Assembly (NCBI GenBank): GCA_045611845.1
Contig: JAZKXZ010000025.1
Location: 248,001-312,000 of the forward strand
DNA length: 64,000 nt
Direction: 5' to 3'
Source: Enterocola sp045611845
GTDB taxonomy: Bacteria; Bacteroidota; Bacteroidia; Bacteroidales; Paludibacteraceae
Shown: positions 25,968 through 35,274 of the stretch, one piece after another
Position numbering within the stretch: the first letter of the stretch is position 1
Layout of the letters: each line of letters starts with the position of its first letter
Made by a program: the position numbers and the translations under genes
Notes under the pieces: model-generated
Seen by the model: the letters and a program-made list of their open reading frames with translations, nothing else
What the model was told of the DNA's origin: nothing
Databases searched by the model: none

Positions 25968-26816
25968 ATGAAAAAACTTACAATTTTATCAGTATTAGCA
26001 TTAGCTTTTGCTTTTACTTCTTGTGATTTTGAAACACAAGCATTTAAAGACATGCGTGCTCAGCGTGACTCTATTCAAGCACTTCAACAAACTCAATTAG
26101 ACGAACTACTTGGTTATATGGACATCGTTCAAGATGTGGATTCTAGTTTTGAAGCTATTCGTGAATCACAAAATATGCTTTCTATGGTATCATACGAAGA
26201 AGGTTCACAAGGTGTTAAACAAAGAGTTCAAGAAAATATCTATATGATTAGCAACCTTTTAGCAGAAAACAATGCTAAAATTGCAGAGCTTGAAGAAAGA
26301 CTAAACGAAAGCGATCTTAAAAACACCAAATTTCAAAAAACTATCAATCGTCTTAAAAAAGACCTAAAAGCTAAAAACGCAGAGATTACTAAATTATACA
26401 AAGATCTAGAAAGCAAAAACTTCAAAATTGATAGCTTATTAGTAGAAAATCAAATCGTTGGTCAACGTGCAGCAGAGCTTACAGCGCTATCAGAAGCACA
26501 ACTTGCTCAACTAAACGCACAAGATGTTGCTCTTCACACAGCATATTTCTTCATGGGTACCAGAAAAGAACTTAGAGCAAACGATATTAACGTAAAAGAC
26601 AAAGATTCAGGCTATCGTACTTCGTTATTTACTCCTATCGACGTACGTACATTCGATCGTTTAGCTACAGATTCTAAATCTGCAAAAATCCTAACCAAAC
26701 ACCCAGAAGGTTCATATGAACTAACTCGTGGCGAAGACAAAAAATACACTCTAGTAATCAAAAATCCAACTGATTTCTGGAATGCATCAAAATATCTAAT
26801 CATCCAAGTAAGATAA
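25968..26816 (+). CDS. Coiled-coil lipoprotein
   Basis: A 282-residue lipoprotein. The signal peptide ends at FTSC (Cys19). Then come about 150 residues of coiled coil (RINRLKKDLKAKNAEITKL region, residues about 90-165) and a C-terminal beta-rich domain of about 90 residues beginning TAYFFMGTRKELRAND and ending with WNASKYLIIQVR. This layout recurs in Bacteroidales as uncharacterised outer-membrane or periplasmic lipoproteins. Function unknown. Its stop is directly followed by the TTG start of the phosphatase gene. Confidence 0.82.
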   Translation: MKKLTILSVLALAFAFTSCDFETQAFKDMRAQRDSIQALQQTQLDELLGYMDIVQDVDSSFEAIRESQNMLSMVSYEEGSQGVKQRVQENIYMISNLLAENNAKIAELEERLNESDLKNTKFQKTINRLKKDLKAKNAEITKLYKDLESKNFKIDSLLVENQIVGQRAAELTALSEAQLAQLNAQDVALHTAYFFMGTRKELRANDINVKDKDSGYRTSLFTPIDVRTFDRLATDSKSAKILTKHPEGSYELTRGEDKKYTLVIKNPTDFWNASKYLIIQVR

Positions 26817-27518
26817 TTGTATAAAAACATTTTTATAGACTTAGATAATACGCTTTGGGACTTTCAGACAAATTCAAAGAACGTCCTGAGCGTATTATTT
26901 TTTAAGTATGGTTTAGATAAGTATTTTAAAGACTTTGACGAGTACTTTAAAATATACAGTGGGCATAATGACTACCTATGGGAGCAATATGCTCTAAACA
27001 AGATTAATAAAGACGAACTAAACAAAGAACGTTTTGCCTATCCGTTGCGAGTAAAAAAAATAGATATGCCTGAGGTGGAAGAGGGTATGCAAAACAATTA
27101 TTTGCCCCTGCTTTCCGAGCAAACTGTTCTTATGCCAGGTTGTATTGAAACCTTAGACTATTTAAAATCAAAAGGTTATAAGCTATATCTTGTGTCTAAT
27201 GGTTTTGTTGAAATTCAACACAAAAAACTCTCAGGAGCAGGACTTTACAAATACTTTGACAAACTTTTCTTTTCTGAAGAAATAAAAGCACACAAACCAA
27301 GTAAAGTATTTTTTGATACTGCTATAAAATCTACAAATTCCAAGAAAAACGAATCTATTGTTATAGGTGACAATTTCTTGGCAGATATTCAAGGAGCAAA
27401 AAATGCAGGTTTGCACCAAATTTGGTTTTGTACTTCTGCAAGTCCAGATATGTTGGCACTTCCATTTACTCCTACATATACTATAACTCAGCTAACAGAC
27501 CTAAAAGATATATTATGA
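26817..27518 (+). CDS. HAD-superfamily hydrolase (YjjG-like nucleotidase)
   Basis: A 233-residue HAD phosphatase. Motif I is D8-L-D10-N-T near the start, motif II VSNG in the middle, the Lys is in HKPSKVFF, and motif IV is GDNFLADIQGAKNAG. YjjG and YfnB-type enzymes with this LWDF start remove phosphate from pyrimidine nucleotides, a plausible role here. The start is a TTG immediately after the previous stop; no ATG is available before motif I, and the family starts at just this point. Its stop overlaps the TatD start (ATGA). Confidence 0.9.
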   Translation: MYKNIFIDLDNTLWDFQTNSKNVLSVLFFKYGLDKYFKDFDEYFKIYSGHNDYLWEQYALNKINKDELNKERFAYPLRVKKIDMPEVEEGMQNNYLPLLSEQTVLMPGCIETLDYLKSKGYKLYLVSNGFVEIQHKKLSGAGLYKYFDKLFFSEEIKAHKPSKVFFDTAIKSTNSKKNESIVIGDNFLADIQGAKNAGLHQIWFCTSASPDMLALPFTPTYTITQLTDLKDIL

Positions 27519-28276
27519 TAGATACTCATGCTCATATATACGATTCAGCCTATTCAGCCGATGAGGCAGAAATGGTGGCGCGTTGTAAAGAGGCAGGTGT
27601 ACAGCACGTAATACTGCCAAATGTTGATATGGAATCTTGGGCAGAAATAAAGGCTTTTCATAGTAAGTATCCAGATTTTACATCCGTAATGTTGGGTATT
27701 CATCCCACAAGTATAGGAGAAGACTATCAAAAATTAATAGACTTTTTTGATGCTGAGGTTCAGAAAAATGATTATATAGCCATCGGCGAAACTGGTTTAG
27801 ACCTTTATTGGGATAAAACCTATATAAAAGAACAAAAAATTTCATTCGAACATCATATAGATGTGGCAATATCTAAAGATTTGCCTATTTGCATACATTG
27901 TAGAGATTCCTATGCAGAAATAATTGATAGTTTGAAGAAGTTTAAAGGTAAAAACTTAAGAGGTGTAGTTCACGCCTTTAGTTTGTATCCAGAAAATGCA
28001 AAACAATACCTAGAATATGGCGATTTTTACTTCGGTCTAGGTGGAGTTATTACATATAAAAATGCAAAATTTCCAGAAAGATTGGGTGAAATTCCATTAG
28101 ATAGGATTTTACTTGAAACCGATTCGCCATATCTTACCCCTCAGCCTCATAGAGGAAAGAGAAATGAACCTACATATTTAGTTCATATAGCAGAAAAAAT
28201 AGCCCAAATTTATGGTGTTTCACCAGAGGAAATAAAGAATAAGACTACAGAAAATGCCCAAAGATTATTTTTTTAA
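27515..28276 (+). CDS. tatD: TatD family deoxyribonuclease
   Basis: A 253-residue TatD-type metal-dependent nuclease. I chose the ATG at 27515, since the protein then begins MIDTHAHIYD with the family's HxH metal pair; a longer frame upstream only overlaps the phosphatase gene. Other ligands: GETGLD, the HCRDSY and VHAFS histidines, and ETDSPYLTP near the end. It is overlapped by 4 bases with the preceding gene, so the two are translationally coupled. Confidence 0.94.
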   Translation: MIDTHAHIYDSAYSADEAEMVARCKEAGVQHVILPNVDMESWAEIKAFHSKYPDFTSVMLGIHPTSIGEDYQKLIDFFDAEVQKNDYIAIGETGLDLYWDKTYIKEQKISFEHHIDVAISKDLPICIHCRDSYAEIIDSLKKFKGKNLRGVVHAFSLYPENAKQYLEYGDFYFGLGGVITYKNAKFPERLGEIPLDRILLETDSPYLTPQPHRGKRNEPTYLVHIAEKIAQIYGVSPEEIKNKTTENAQRLFF

Positions 28277-28437
28277 CACCTTTGAGCGAAGTTTTTTCTT
28301 AAAATCTTTGTGTTTTTCTCGTTCTTTTTGTAACTTGCACTCGTTTTAGGAGCAGTGCGTCAAATCTCGTGCTCTTAGCATAGAAAAGTATTCAATAATT
28401 TAATTAACTAATAATATTCATTAAAATTAAAAGTAAC

Positions 28438-29247
28438 ATGAAAAAATTAATCACAATGCTAGCTGTATTAGCTGGTTTAAGTATGTTTAGTGTTTATGCA
28501 CAAGAAGAAGTTGCTCCAGTAGCTGATTCAGTAGCAACAGAACAAGTAGAAGCTATCTCAGAAGAACCTGCAGTAGTTGAAGAAGAAGCTGCTCCAGCTG
28601 AAGAAGCTCAAGGTGGTATTCACCAAGCTCTAAAACAAAAATTCATCGAAGGTGGTGCTGGCTTCATGAGTACTTGTGCTCTTTGTCTTGTACTAGGTTT
28701 AGCAATCGCTATCGAACGTATCGTGTACTTAGCAATGGCTAGCAACGATTCTAAAAAATTATTAGCTGCTGTAGAAAAAGCACTAGAAGAAGAAGGTGTA
28801 GAAGCTGCTAAAGCTATCTGCCGCAACACTCGTGGACCTGTTGCTTCTATCTTCTATCAAGGCTTAATGCGTATCGACGAAGGTATCGACGTAGCAGAAA
28901 AATCTATCATCGCTTACGGTGGTGTTCAAGCTGGTATGTTAGAAAAGAACGTTAGCTGGATTGGTCTTTTCATTGGTCTTGCTCCTATGTTAGGTTTCAT
29001 GGGTACTGTAATCGGTATGATCGAAGCTTTCGACCGTATCCAACAAGCTGGTGATATCTCTGCTACTATCGTTGCAGGTGGTATCAAAGTTGCTCTTATT
29101 ACCACAGTGTTTGGTCTTATCGTTGCTATCATTCTTCAAATTTTCTATAACTTCATTCTATCTCGTATCGAATCTAACGTTGCTGATATGGAAGACTCTT
29201 CAATCACTATGTTAGATATCTTAATGAAATACAATGTAAAAAAATAA
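28438..29247 (+). CDS. exbB: MotA/TolQ/ExbB family proton-channel protein
   Basis: A 269-residue ExbB/TolQ-type protein, the proton-conducting part of the TonB or Tol motor. It has an extra signal-peptide-like start (LAVLAGLSMFSVYA) and an Ala/Glu-rich stretch of about 40 residues. The channel core follows: one membrane segment near 75-95, then the conserved pair with GLFIGLAPMLGFMGTVIGMIEAF and GIKVALITTVFGLIVAII, given by position about 175-235. Followed by a small membrane protein and two ExbD genes. Confidence 0.92.
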   Translation: MKKLITMLAVLAGLSMFSVYAQEEVAPVADSVATEQVEAISEEPAVVEEEAAPAEEAQGGIHQALKQKFIEGGAGFMSTCALCLVLGLAIAIERIVYLAMASNDSKKLLAAVEKALEEEGVEAAKAICRNTRGPVASIFYQGLMRIDEGIDVAEKSIIAYGGVQAGMLEKNVSWIGLFIGLAPMLGFMGTVIGMIEAFDRIQQAGDISATIVAGGIKVALITTVFGLIVAIILQIFYNFILSRIESNVADMEDSSITMLDILMKYNVKK

Positions 29248-29266
29248 TGTATTAGGAGACTGAATT

Positions 29267-29716
29267 ATGTTAAACAAGTTATCATCAATAGTATTATACA
29301 TACTTTGCGCGGCGACAGCTGTTGTAGGTTTGTTATTCTACTTAGGTGGCGATATCGATCCTAATGCAGAATACGTTGAACCTGTTTACACAAACAGCTT
29401 GATGCTACTTATGTATGCTTTCTTTGCTATTGCTGCTATTATTGTAGTTGTAGCACAATCATTTGAATTTGTTAAAAAGGCTATTGCAAATCCAAAACAA
29501 GCAATTAAATCAATTTTAATTTTTGGATTGTTAGCAGTTCTTTTAGTAGTAACATATTTCGTATCAGATGGACAACAAGGTGAGATTTTAGGAGTTGAAC
29601 CAATTTCTGAAACTTGGGTTAGACTAGTTGATATGCAATTATATTCTACTTACATCCTTACAGCTATAGCTTTAGTTTTAATGGCCGTTGGTGGTTTATT
29701 CAAAAAAATTAAATAA
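29267..29716 (+). CDS. Four-segment membrane protein of the Exb operon
   Basis: A 149-residue inner-membrane protein with four hydrophobic segments (near residues 5-25, 45-65, 80-100 and 125-145) and a short loop with SDGQQGEILG. I know of no named family, but proteins of this size and topology recur between exbB and exbD genes in Bacteroidales. An accessory role in the motor complex is inferred from position only. Confidence 0.75.
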   Translation: MLNKLSSIVLYILCAATAVVGLLFYLGGDIDPNAEYVEPVYTNSLMLLMYAFFAIAAIIVVVAQSFEFVKKAIANPKQAIKSILIFGLLAVLLVVTYFVSDGQQGEILGVEPISETWVRLVDMQLYSTYILTAIALVLMAVGGLFKKIK

Positions 29717-29730
29717 GAAAGGAGATTATC

Positions 29731-30321
29731 ATGGCAAGAGCAAAAAAGAAAGTGCCTGAGGTAAACTCAAGTTCAACAGCAGATATCGCATTTTTGCTTT
29801 TGGTATTCTTCCTATGTACCACCACTATGGCGGTTAATAAAGGTCTAGCACGTCGTCTACCTCCTCCAGTTCCTGCAGAACAAAAAACTGAGGACTTGAA
29901 GGTAAAAGAACGTAACGTATTCGTTGTACTTATCAACAGTAATGACCAATTACTAGTACAAGGCGAATATCTAGAAGTTAAAGACCTTAAAGAAAAAGCA
30001 AAGGAATTTATCAAGAACGACGAGAACTCTGAGAATTTACCAGAAAAAGAAGTTATTGAAGTGGAATACTTTGGTAATATTGCAGTTACCAAAAATCACG
30101 TAATCTCATTACAAAACGACCGCGGTACTTCATACTCTGCATACATTGAGGTGCAAAATGAGTTAGTAGCGGCTTATAATGAATTACGTAACGACTTAGC
30201 TAAAGCTAAATTTGGACAAATTTATGACGATCTTTCAGAAGATCAACAAAAAGCTATCCAAAAGATTTATCCACAAAAGATATCAGAAGCAGAACCTAAA
30301 AATTATGGAGGAAAAAAATAA
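29731..30321 (+). CDS. exbD: ExbD/TolR family protein 1
   Basis: A 196-residue ExbD/TolR-type protein with one N-terminal membrane segment (TADIAFLLLVFFLCTTTMAVNKG) carrying the conserved Asp that takes part in proton flow, then a periplasmic domain. It partners with the ExbB upstream. Its stop overlaps the second ExbD start (base 30321). The periplasmic part is about 50 residues longer than E. coli ExbD and helical at its end. Confidence 0.9.
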   Translation: MARAKKKVPEVNSSSTADIAFLLLVFFLCTTTMAVNKGLARRLPPPVPAEQKTEDLKVKERNVFVVLINSNDQLLVQGEYLEVKDLKEKAKEFIKNDENSENLPEKEVIEVEYFGNIAVTKNHVISLQNDRGTSYSAYIEVQNELVAAYNELRNDLAKAKFGQIYDDLSEDQQKAIQKIYPQKISEAEPKNYGGKK

Positions 30322-30800
30322 TGGGAAGATTTAGAGATAATTCATCTACTAAAGAGATACCAGCTATTAGTACAGCTTCACTGCCTGATATCATCTTTAT
30401 GCTATTGTTCTTCTTTATGATTTCTACCTCTATGAAGGAAGTTGATTATAAAGTAGGTATTGCTATGCCAGAGGCAACTGAACTACAAAAAATGGAAAAG
30501 AAAACTCTTATCCGTAATATTTATGTAGGTAAGCCTGTGGCTAAATTTAGAGCTCAATATGGTTCTGAGCCACGTATTCAGTTAGACGACGCATTTGCTG
30601 ATGTCAATCAGATTGAAAACTACGTAGTTTCTGAACGTTCTGCAATGCCAGAGCATGAACAAGATTTAATGACAGTATGCTTAAAAGTTGACAAAGAAAC
30701 AAAAATGGGTATTGTTACCGATATTAAACAAGCCCTACGTAGAGCATATGCATTGAAACTTAACTATGCGGCAACTGAACGTGCAAACAATCAGTATTAA
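30321..30800 (+). CDS. exbD: ExbD/TolR family protein 2
   Basis: A 159-residue second ExbD-type subunit: membrane segment SLPDIIFMLLFFFMISTSM with the conserved Asp, and a periplasmic domain ending in KMGIVTDIKQALRRAYALKL, the usual ExbD C-terminal helix. Two different ExbD proteins beside one ExbB are common in Bacteroidota and probably reflect service to many TonB-dependent receptors. Confidence 0.9.
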   Translation: MGRFRDNSSTKEIPAISTASLPDIIFMLLFFFMISTSMKEVDYKVGIAMPEATELQKMEKKTLIRNIYVGKPVAKFRAQYGSEPRIQLDDAFADVNQIENYVVSERSAMPEHEQDLMTVCLKVDKETKMGIVTDIKQALRRAYALKLNYAATERANNQY

Positions 30801-30823
30801 TACGTAACTCTCTATACAATAAT

Positions 30824-30856
30824 TAGGGCGACTGCATCAGTCGCCCTATTGTTTTA
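30824..30856 (+). terminator. Terminator of the exb operon
   Basis: Perfect GC-rich hairpin, agggcgactg/cagtcgccct with a 3-base loop, followed by attgtttta. Confidence 0.85.
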
Positions 30857-30864
30857 TTAATTAT

Positions 30865-32520
30865 ATGAAGAAGATTTTTTTAGTTTTATTTGTATTTCTT
30901 AATATTTGCGCCTACGCTCAGGTGCCAAATCATCTAATATCTCCTGTAGATATACCTGTTACTCTTAGTGCAAGTTTTGGTGAACTAAGACCAAATCACT
31001 TTCACTCTGGTATAGATATAAAAACCGAGCAGCAGATAGGACTTCCTATGTATAGCATAGATAATGGTTATGTTTGGCGTATATCTATCTCAAAAGGTGG
31101 TTATGGAAATTGTCTATATTTAAAACATAAAGACGTGATTTCTGTATATGCTCACTTAGATAGATTTACTCCAGAAATAACAGAGTGGGTAAGAGATTAT
31201 CAATACAAGAATAAAACTTTTGAAATCGACGCTTATCTTAAGCCAAATGAATTGCCAGTTAAACAAGGACAGCAAGTAGCTTGGGGTGGAAATTCTGGTT
31301 CTTCTGGTGGTCCTCACCTTCACTTTGAAATACGTGATACTACAGGAGTGTATGTTTACGATGCACAACCTTTGTATAACGTATATGACAATGTTTATCC
31401 TCGTTTCAAGAATATTGCTATAAACCCAGTGTCTGGTTTAGGTTTGGTAGATGGTTCTGCTGCATTAAAAATGTATGGAGTAAAACGCGTAGGCACTGGC
31501 CAGTACACGGCTCCAACCATTAAAGCATGGGGTAAGATAGGCATAGAGGTGAAAGCATTCGACTATATGACAGGTCAAAACAACTTCTATGGCGTTAAGT
31601 CGCTAAAACTACTAGTTGACGATAAACTTACCTTTAGTTATACCATGGATAAGTTTTCACTAGACGACTCTAGATATATAAACTCATTTATCAATTATGG
31701 TCAGTGGCAAAAAACTAGAGATACATTTATGAGATGTTATCTACTTGCAAATAATCCACTACCTTTTTATACCTCTTACAATAAAGGTTATTTGGATATA
31801 AATGAGGAAAAAGACTATAAAGTGCGCATTCTTATTGCAGACGTAGTAGGAAATACATCAGAACTAAATTTTGTAATTAAAGGTGTGCAAAAGGAAATTC
31901 CGTTGGTATTAAAAGATAGTGGCACATATCTAGATTATAGATTTACATCTATCGTGGAAGGTGAAGGTTATGGAATGGTTATTCCAAAAGGAAGCTTTTA
32001 TGATAATGTATATTTCGACCATAAAGTGAAATTTGATAGCGCATTAAATGCCAATGTATATCAAATGCATTACCTTACAGAACCTCTGCAAAACTATGCA
32101 AGATTATTTATAAAATTACCTAAAGATAGTGTGCCTGCAGATAAGCATTATGTGGCTCGCAAATCGAGAAAAGGTGATTGGAACTATGTAAATACTAAGT
32201 TGTACAATGATAGTATCTTGCTTGCTAAAACAAATGCTTTAGGCGATTTTACAGTAAAAGTAGATACTATTGCTCCAGAGATACGTCCACAGTCTCGCAC
32301 ATCAAATAGAATACTTTTAAAACTAGTTGACAAACAAAGTGGTGTGAAAAGATACGAGGGCTATATCAACGGAGAATGGGTGCTGTTTGAAGAAGACTTC
32401 CACGGCAGAGTGTCTTATAAGGTAGACAAAAACAGGCTAAAAGCAAAACGCCCATATAACCTAGAGTTTCGTGTCTACGACAACTGCGGAAATATGAGCG
32501 AATATAAATTACGTTGGTAA
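30865..32520 (+). CDS. M23 family (LytM-like) peptidase, secreted
   Basis: A 551-residue secreted zinc peptidase. After a signal peptide (LVLFVFLNICAYA) comes the M23 domain with metal ligands in HFHSGIDIKT (about residues 48-57) and PHLHFEIRD (about 150-158), the classic H-x3-D and HxH pair, so it should cut peptidoglycan cross-links. The remaining 390 residues are beta-rich, with immunoglobulin-like pieces, as in other Bacteroidota M23 proteins. It lies between the exb terminator and convergent folB; stops are adjacent at 32520/32521. Confidence 0.92.
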   Translation: MKKIFLVLFVFLNICAYAQVPNHLISPVDIPVTLSASFGELRPNHFHSGIDIKTEQQIGLPMYSIDNGYVWRISISKGGYGNCLYLKHKDVISVYAHLDRFTPEITEWVRDYQYKNKTFEIDAYLKPNELPVKQGQQVAWGGNSGSSGGPHLHFEIRDTTGVYVYDAQPLYNVYDNVYPRFKNIAINPVSGLGLVDGSAALKMYGVKRVGTGQYTAPTIKAWGKIGIEVKAFDYMTGQNNFYGVKSLKLLVDDKLTFSYTMDKFSLDDSRYINSFINYGQWQKTRDTFMRCYLLANNPLPFYTSYNKGYLDINEEKDYKVRILIADVVGNTSELNFVIKGVQKEIPLVLKDSGTYLDYRFTSIVEGEGYGMVIPKGSFYDNVYFDHKVKFDSALNANVYQMHYLTEPLQNYARLFIKLPKDSVPADKHYVARKSRKGDWNYVNTKLYNDSILLAKTNALGDFTVKVDTIAPEIRPQSRTSNRILLKLVDKQSGVKRYEGYINGEWVLFEEDFHGRVSYKVDKNRLKAKRPYNLEFRVYDNCGNMSEYKLRW

Positions 32521-32865
32521 TTATAGCTTAACACAAACTTGTGTAACTTGCCCTCCAAGTGGAGGGTTAAGTTTACAAAGTTTTACTTCTGCTTCTACAA
32601 TTTGTGGAAATTCTTTCAACACAGTGGTTTTAATTCTTTGTGCCACGTGTTCTAATAGATGAGATGGTTTTTCCATCTCTTTTTTTATAGTTTGATATAC
32701 AGTAAGATAGTTTACAGCCTTTGTTACGTCGTCTGTTTCTATAGCCTCTGTGGCGTCGTATTTCAGACGCATTGACACTGTAAAGTATGTACCCACCTTT
32801 TGTTCTAGCTCGTAGCAACCATGGTGAGCATAAAATTGCATATCGTTTATTTCTATTTCTACCAT
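32521..32865 (-). CDS. folB: Dihydroneopterin aldolase
   Basis: A 114-residue FolB of the T-fold, converting 7,8-dihydroneopterin to 6-hydroxymethyl-dihydropterin in folate synthesis. Family points: IEINDMQFYAHHGCYELEQKVG at the start (positions 3-24), the YLTVYQTIKKEM helix with LLEHVAQRI, and KLNPPLGGQV near the end. It follows fabG by 1 base and ends the minus-strand group. Confidence 0.93.
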   Translation of the reverse strand: MVEIEINDMQFYAHHGCYELEQKVGTYFTVSMRLKYDATEAIETDDVTKAVNYLTVYQTIKKEMEKPSHLLEHVAQRIKTTVLKEFPQIVEAEVKLCKLNPPLGGQVTQVCVKL

Positions 32866-32866
32866 A

Positions 32867-33607
32867 TTAAATGTTTAAACCACCACAACAACTGATTACT
32901 TGACCAGTAACGTAAGAAGCCATATCAGAGCCTAAGAATACTGCCACATTAGCCACGTCTTCTACTTTACCTTCTCTGCGTAGTGGAATATTAAGAATCC
33001 ATTGTTTTTTAGTGTCTTCGTTAAGTACACCAGTCATTTCTGTAGCAATGAAACCTGGTGCAATTGCATTTACTCTCACGCCTCTGCTGCCTAGCTCTTT
33101 AGCAACAGATTTGGTTAAACCAATCATACCTGCTTTTGACGCAGCATAGTTTGCTTGTCCTGCGTTTCCGCTAATACCCACAATAGAAGTCATGTTAATA
33201 ATGCTACCCATGCGTTGTTTCATCATAATTGGGGTGACAGCATGGATGTAGTTGAATGCAGATTTTAGGTTGGTATTAATTACCATATCCCATTGTTCTT
33301 CTGTCATACGCATTAGAAGACCATCTTTTGTGATGCCGGCATTGTTTACTAAAATGTCAATTCTGCCAAAGTCTTTCATTACTTCTGCAATTACTTCTGC
33401 AGCTGAACTAAAGTTTGCTGCATCAGCTGGGTATGCTTTAGCTGTGCCGCCCATAGCAGCAATTTCGTTTACTAGTGACTCACTGCGTTCGTCAATTTTT
33501 CTCACTGTAAATGCCACTGTGGCACCCTTTTTTGCATACTCTAAGGCAATACCTTTACCAATGCCTTGAGCAGCTCCTGTAATAAGTGCAATTTTTCCTT
33601 TTAACAT
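32867..33607 (-). CDS. fabG: 3-oxoacyl-ACP reductase
   Basis: A 246-residue short-chain dehydrogenase. Motifs: TGAAQGIGKG for NADPH, NNAG, NMTSIVG with the catalytic Ser, and YAASKAG with Tyr and Lys, then the FabG-type IAPGFIATEMT. I start it at the ATG at 33607, 2 bases after the upstream stop; a start 21 bases earlier would overlap the amidase gene. The role is the first reduction of fatty-acid elongation. The other fatty acid genes are elsewhere in the window. Confidence 0.94.
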   Translation of the reverse strand: MLKGKIALITGAAQGIGKGIALEYAKKGATVAFTVRKIDERSESLVNEIAAMGGTAKAYPADAANFSSAAEVIAEVMKDFGRIDILVNNAGITKDGLLMRMTEEQWDMVINTNLKSAFNYIHAVTPIMMKQRMGSIINMTSIVGISGNAGQANYAASKAGMIGLTKSVAKELGSRGVRVNAIAPGFIATEMTGVLNEDTKKQWILNIPLRREGKVEDVANVAVFLGSDMASYVTGQVISCCGGLNI

Positions 33608-33609
33608 AA

Positions 33610-34371
33610 TTAATCTGCGCTTTTCCAAAATGGGAAATTTTGTCTAAATTTCTCCATTGGTTGTTTATCAATTGTAAATGTTCTAATTTCTTCTTTGCCT
33701 TCTTCTGCTTTGTCAATTACTTTTCCTTTGTAATCGATGCAAACAGAACCACCAGAATAACTTAAATGATTGTTGTCTTTGCCCACTCTGTTGCATGCAC
33801 ACACGTAAGATTGGTTTTCTATGGCTCTTGCAAGCAGTAGGGTATCGAAAGCAAACTGTCTGTTTACTGGCCATTCAGCCACAAATATCATTAAGTCGTA
33901 TTTTAGGTCTTTATTTCTAAGCCAAACAGGGAAGCGAAGGTCGAAGCAAATGGCTAGGTTTATATTCCAACCTTCATATTCAAAGATAAGAGGCTTGTTT
34001 CCAGAAGTGAAAATTCTTTCTTCTCCCCCTAAAAACAAATGCTTTTTGTCGTAAAATAGTTTGTTCCCGTTAGGGAATACAGCAAAACCTCTATTGAAAT
34101 ATTTATCGCCGTCTTTTGCTATAAAGCTTCCTATGAAAAGAGAATTATATTCCTTAGCCCATTTGCTCACGGTTTGCATGGTAGTGCCGTCGTTTCCTTC
34201 AGCAAGGTCTGGAGCAGAAATGGTGAATGCAGTAGTAAACATTTCAGGAAGAACTACTATGTCGCTCTCTGGGAGGTTTTGTAGTAGTTCTTCTACGTGG
34301 TTTAGGTTGGCATTTATGTCTTCCCAAATCACATCCATTTGCACTAGGCTAATTTTTAATGTCTCTTTCAC
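33610..34371 (-). CDS. Nitrilase-superfamily omega-amidase
   Basis: A 253-residue carbon-nitrogen hydrolase. The triad is visible: Glu in VLPEMF, Lys in YDKKHLF and Cys in AICFDLRFP, with ARAIENQSYV after it. The pattern and length match YafV and omega-amidases that hydrolyse 2-oxoglutaramate and 2-oxosuccinamate, products of methionine salvage and other transaminations. It overlaps the upstream acyltransferase gene by 4 bases. Confidence 0.9.
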   Translation of the reverse strand: MKETLKISLVQMDVIWEDINANLNHVEELLQNLPESDIVVLPEMFTTAFTISAPDLAEGNDGTTMQTVSKWAKEYNSLFIGSFIAKDGDKYFNRGFAVFPNGNKLFYDKKHLFLGGEERIFTSGNKPLIFEYEGWNINLAICFDLRFPVWLRNKDLKYDLMIFVAEWPVNRQFAFDTLLLARAIENQSYVCACNRVGKDNNHLSYSGGSVCIDYKGKVIDKAEEGKEEIRTFTIDKQPMEKFRQNFPFWKSAD

Positions 34372-34922
34372 GCTAGGCCTAAATCGAAATATTCTGGTTT
34401 TTTGGCTGTGATGCCTAAATATCTTTCTTTAATATACTTAATATCAAGAGCTTCGTTGTCGGTAGGTTTGAAAAGGTCTAAAATTTTAGCCTTTTTCTCT
34501 TTAAAGTCTAAACCAACAATTAAAATAGGAATATCTGCTTTTTTTGCAATATGATAAAATCCCATTTTCCAATCTGGATTAGCTTTGCGAGTACCTTCTG
34601 GGGTGATTGCCAAATGAAGTTCTTTAGCTTTTTTAATTTGTTCGGCAAGTCTGTCTGTTAGTGATGTTTTTTTATCACGTGCCACACCAATTGCTCCATG
34701 AAGTTTAAGCCACCAACCCACAAGAATGTTGTCTACCCATTCTTTTTTGATTAGGAATGAAGTTTTTTTACCTAGTGAGCCGTATGCTATTTTACCTATA
34801 AGGAAGTCCCAGTTTGAAGTATGGGGTGCAACACAGATAATTAATTTTTTGTCCTTAGGAAGTGTTCCTTCTATTTTCCAAGAAGAAAGTTTCATAAGGA
34901 GTTTATAAATTCTCTGTTTCAT
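34368..34922 (-). CDS. 1-acyl-glycerol-3-phosphate acyltransferase family protein
   Basis: A 184-residue PlsC-fold acyltransferase. The H-x4-D motif is in APHTSNWDF (about residues 32-40), the glycine/glutamate motif in ITPEGTRK, and the closing block IPILIVGLDF. It is shorter than PlsC (about 240) and matches the small Bacteroidota glycerol acyltransferases whose acceptor is not settled. Overlaps the amidase start by 4 bases and lies 2 bases after the small gene upstream. Confidence 0.87.
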   Translation of the reverse strand: MKQRIYKLLMKLSSWKIEGTLPKDKKLIICVAPHTSNWDFLIGKIAYGSLGKKTSFLIKKEWVDNILVGWWLKLHGAIGVARDKKTSLTDRLAEQIKKAKELHLAITPEGTRKANPDWKMGFYHIAKKADIPILIVGLDFKEKKAKILDLFKPTDNEALDIKYIKERYLGITAKKPEYFDLGLA

Positions 34923-34924
34923 TA

Positions 34925-35206
34925 TTAAGCAAGTTCTTCAAGTTCTTTACTGATGGTCATAACGTCGTTTAGTAAGTCTTGACCTAGTTTTCTGTAATAT
35001 GCTTTTACTAATTTTGGATTGTCTTTGCCATCTGGTTTGCCAGCGCGGGTGATGAAGTCATTACTACTTAAGAATATTTTATTGAATAAAACTTCTATTT
35101 TGTCGTGGTTTTCTGCTGCGCTCACACAAGAAAGTTTGAAACATTCTGTTAGAAGTTCTGCATACAAGTAATTAATGTCTTTTTTAAGTGCTTTTCTACT
35201 AGCCAT
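34925..35206 (-). CDS. Small conserved hypothetical protein
   Basis: A 93-residue helical protein beginning MASRKALKKDINYLY at the ATG at 35206; a longer frame reaching 35287 would run through the promoter box at 35233-35240 and is unlikely. Proteins with this start and the C-terminal YRKLGQDLLNDVMTISKELEELA stretch are widespread in Bacteroidales, and I know of no function. It is the first gene of the acyltransferase, amidase, fabG, folB operon. Confidence 0.8.
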   Translation of the reverse strand: MASRKALKKDINYLYAELLTECFKLSCVSAAENHDKIEVLFNKIFLSSNDFITRAGKPDGKDNPKLVKAYYRKLGQDLLNDVMTISKELEELA

Positions 35207-35232
35207 AACTATAAAATTTAAAATTTGTACTA

Positions 35233-35240
35233 CAAATATA
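35233..35240 (-). promoter_or_regulatory. -7 promoter box for the folB-fabG operon
   Basis: Minus-strand TATATTTG, matching TAnnTTTG, 27 bases before the start at 35206. Confidence 0.5.
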
Positions 35241-35274
35241 ATGTTTTTTTTACGTAAAAACGCAAGCAAATTCT

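Noticed and set aside
27422..27514. N-terminal extension of the TatD gene
   Set aside because: Overlaps the phosphatase gene and adds residues unlike any TatD; the ATG at 27515 fits the family start.
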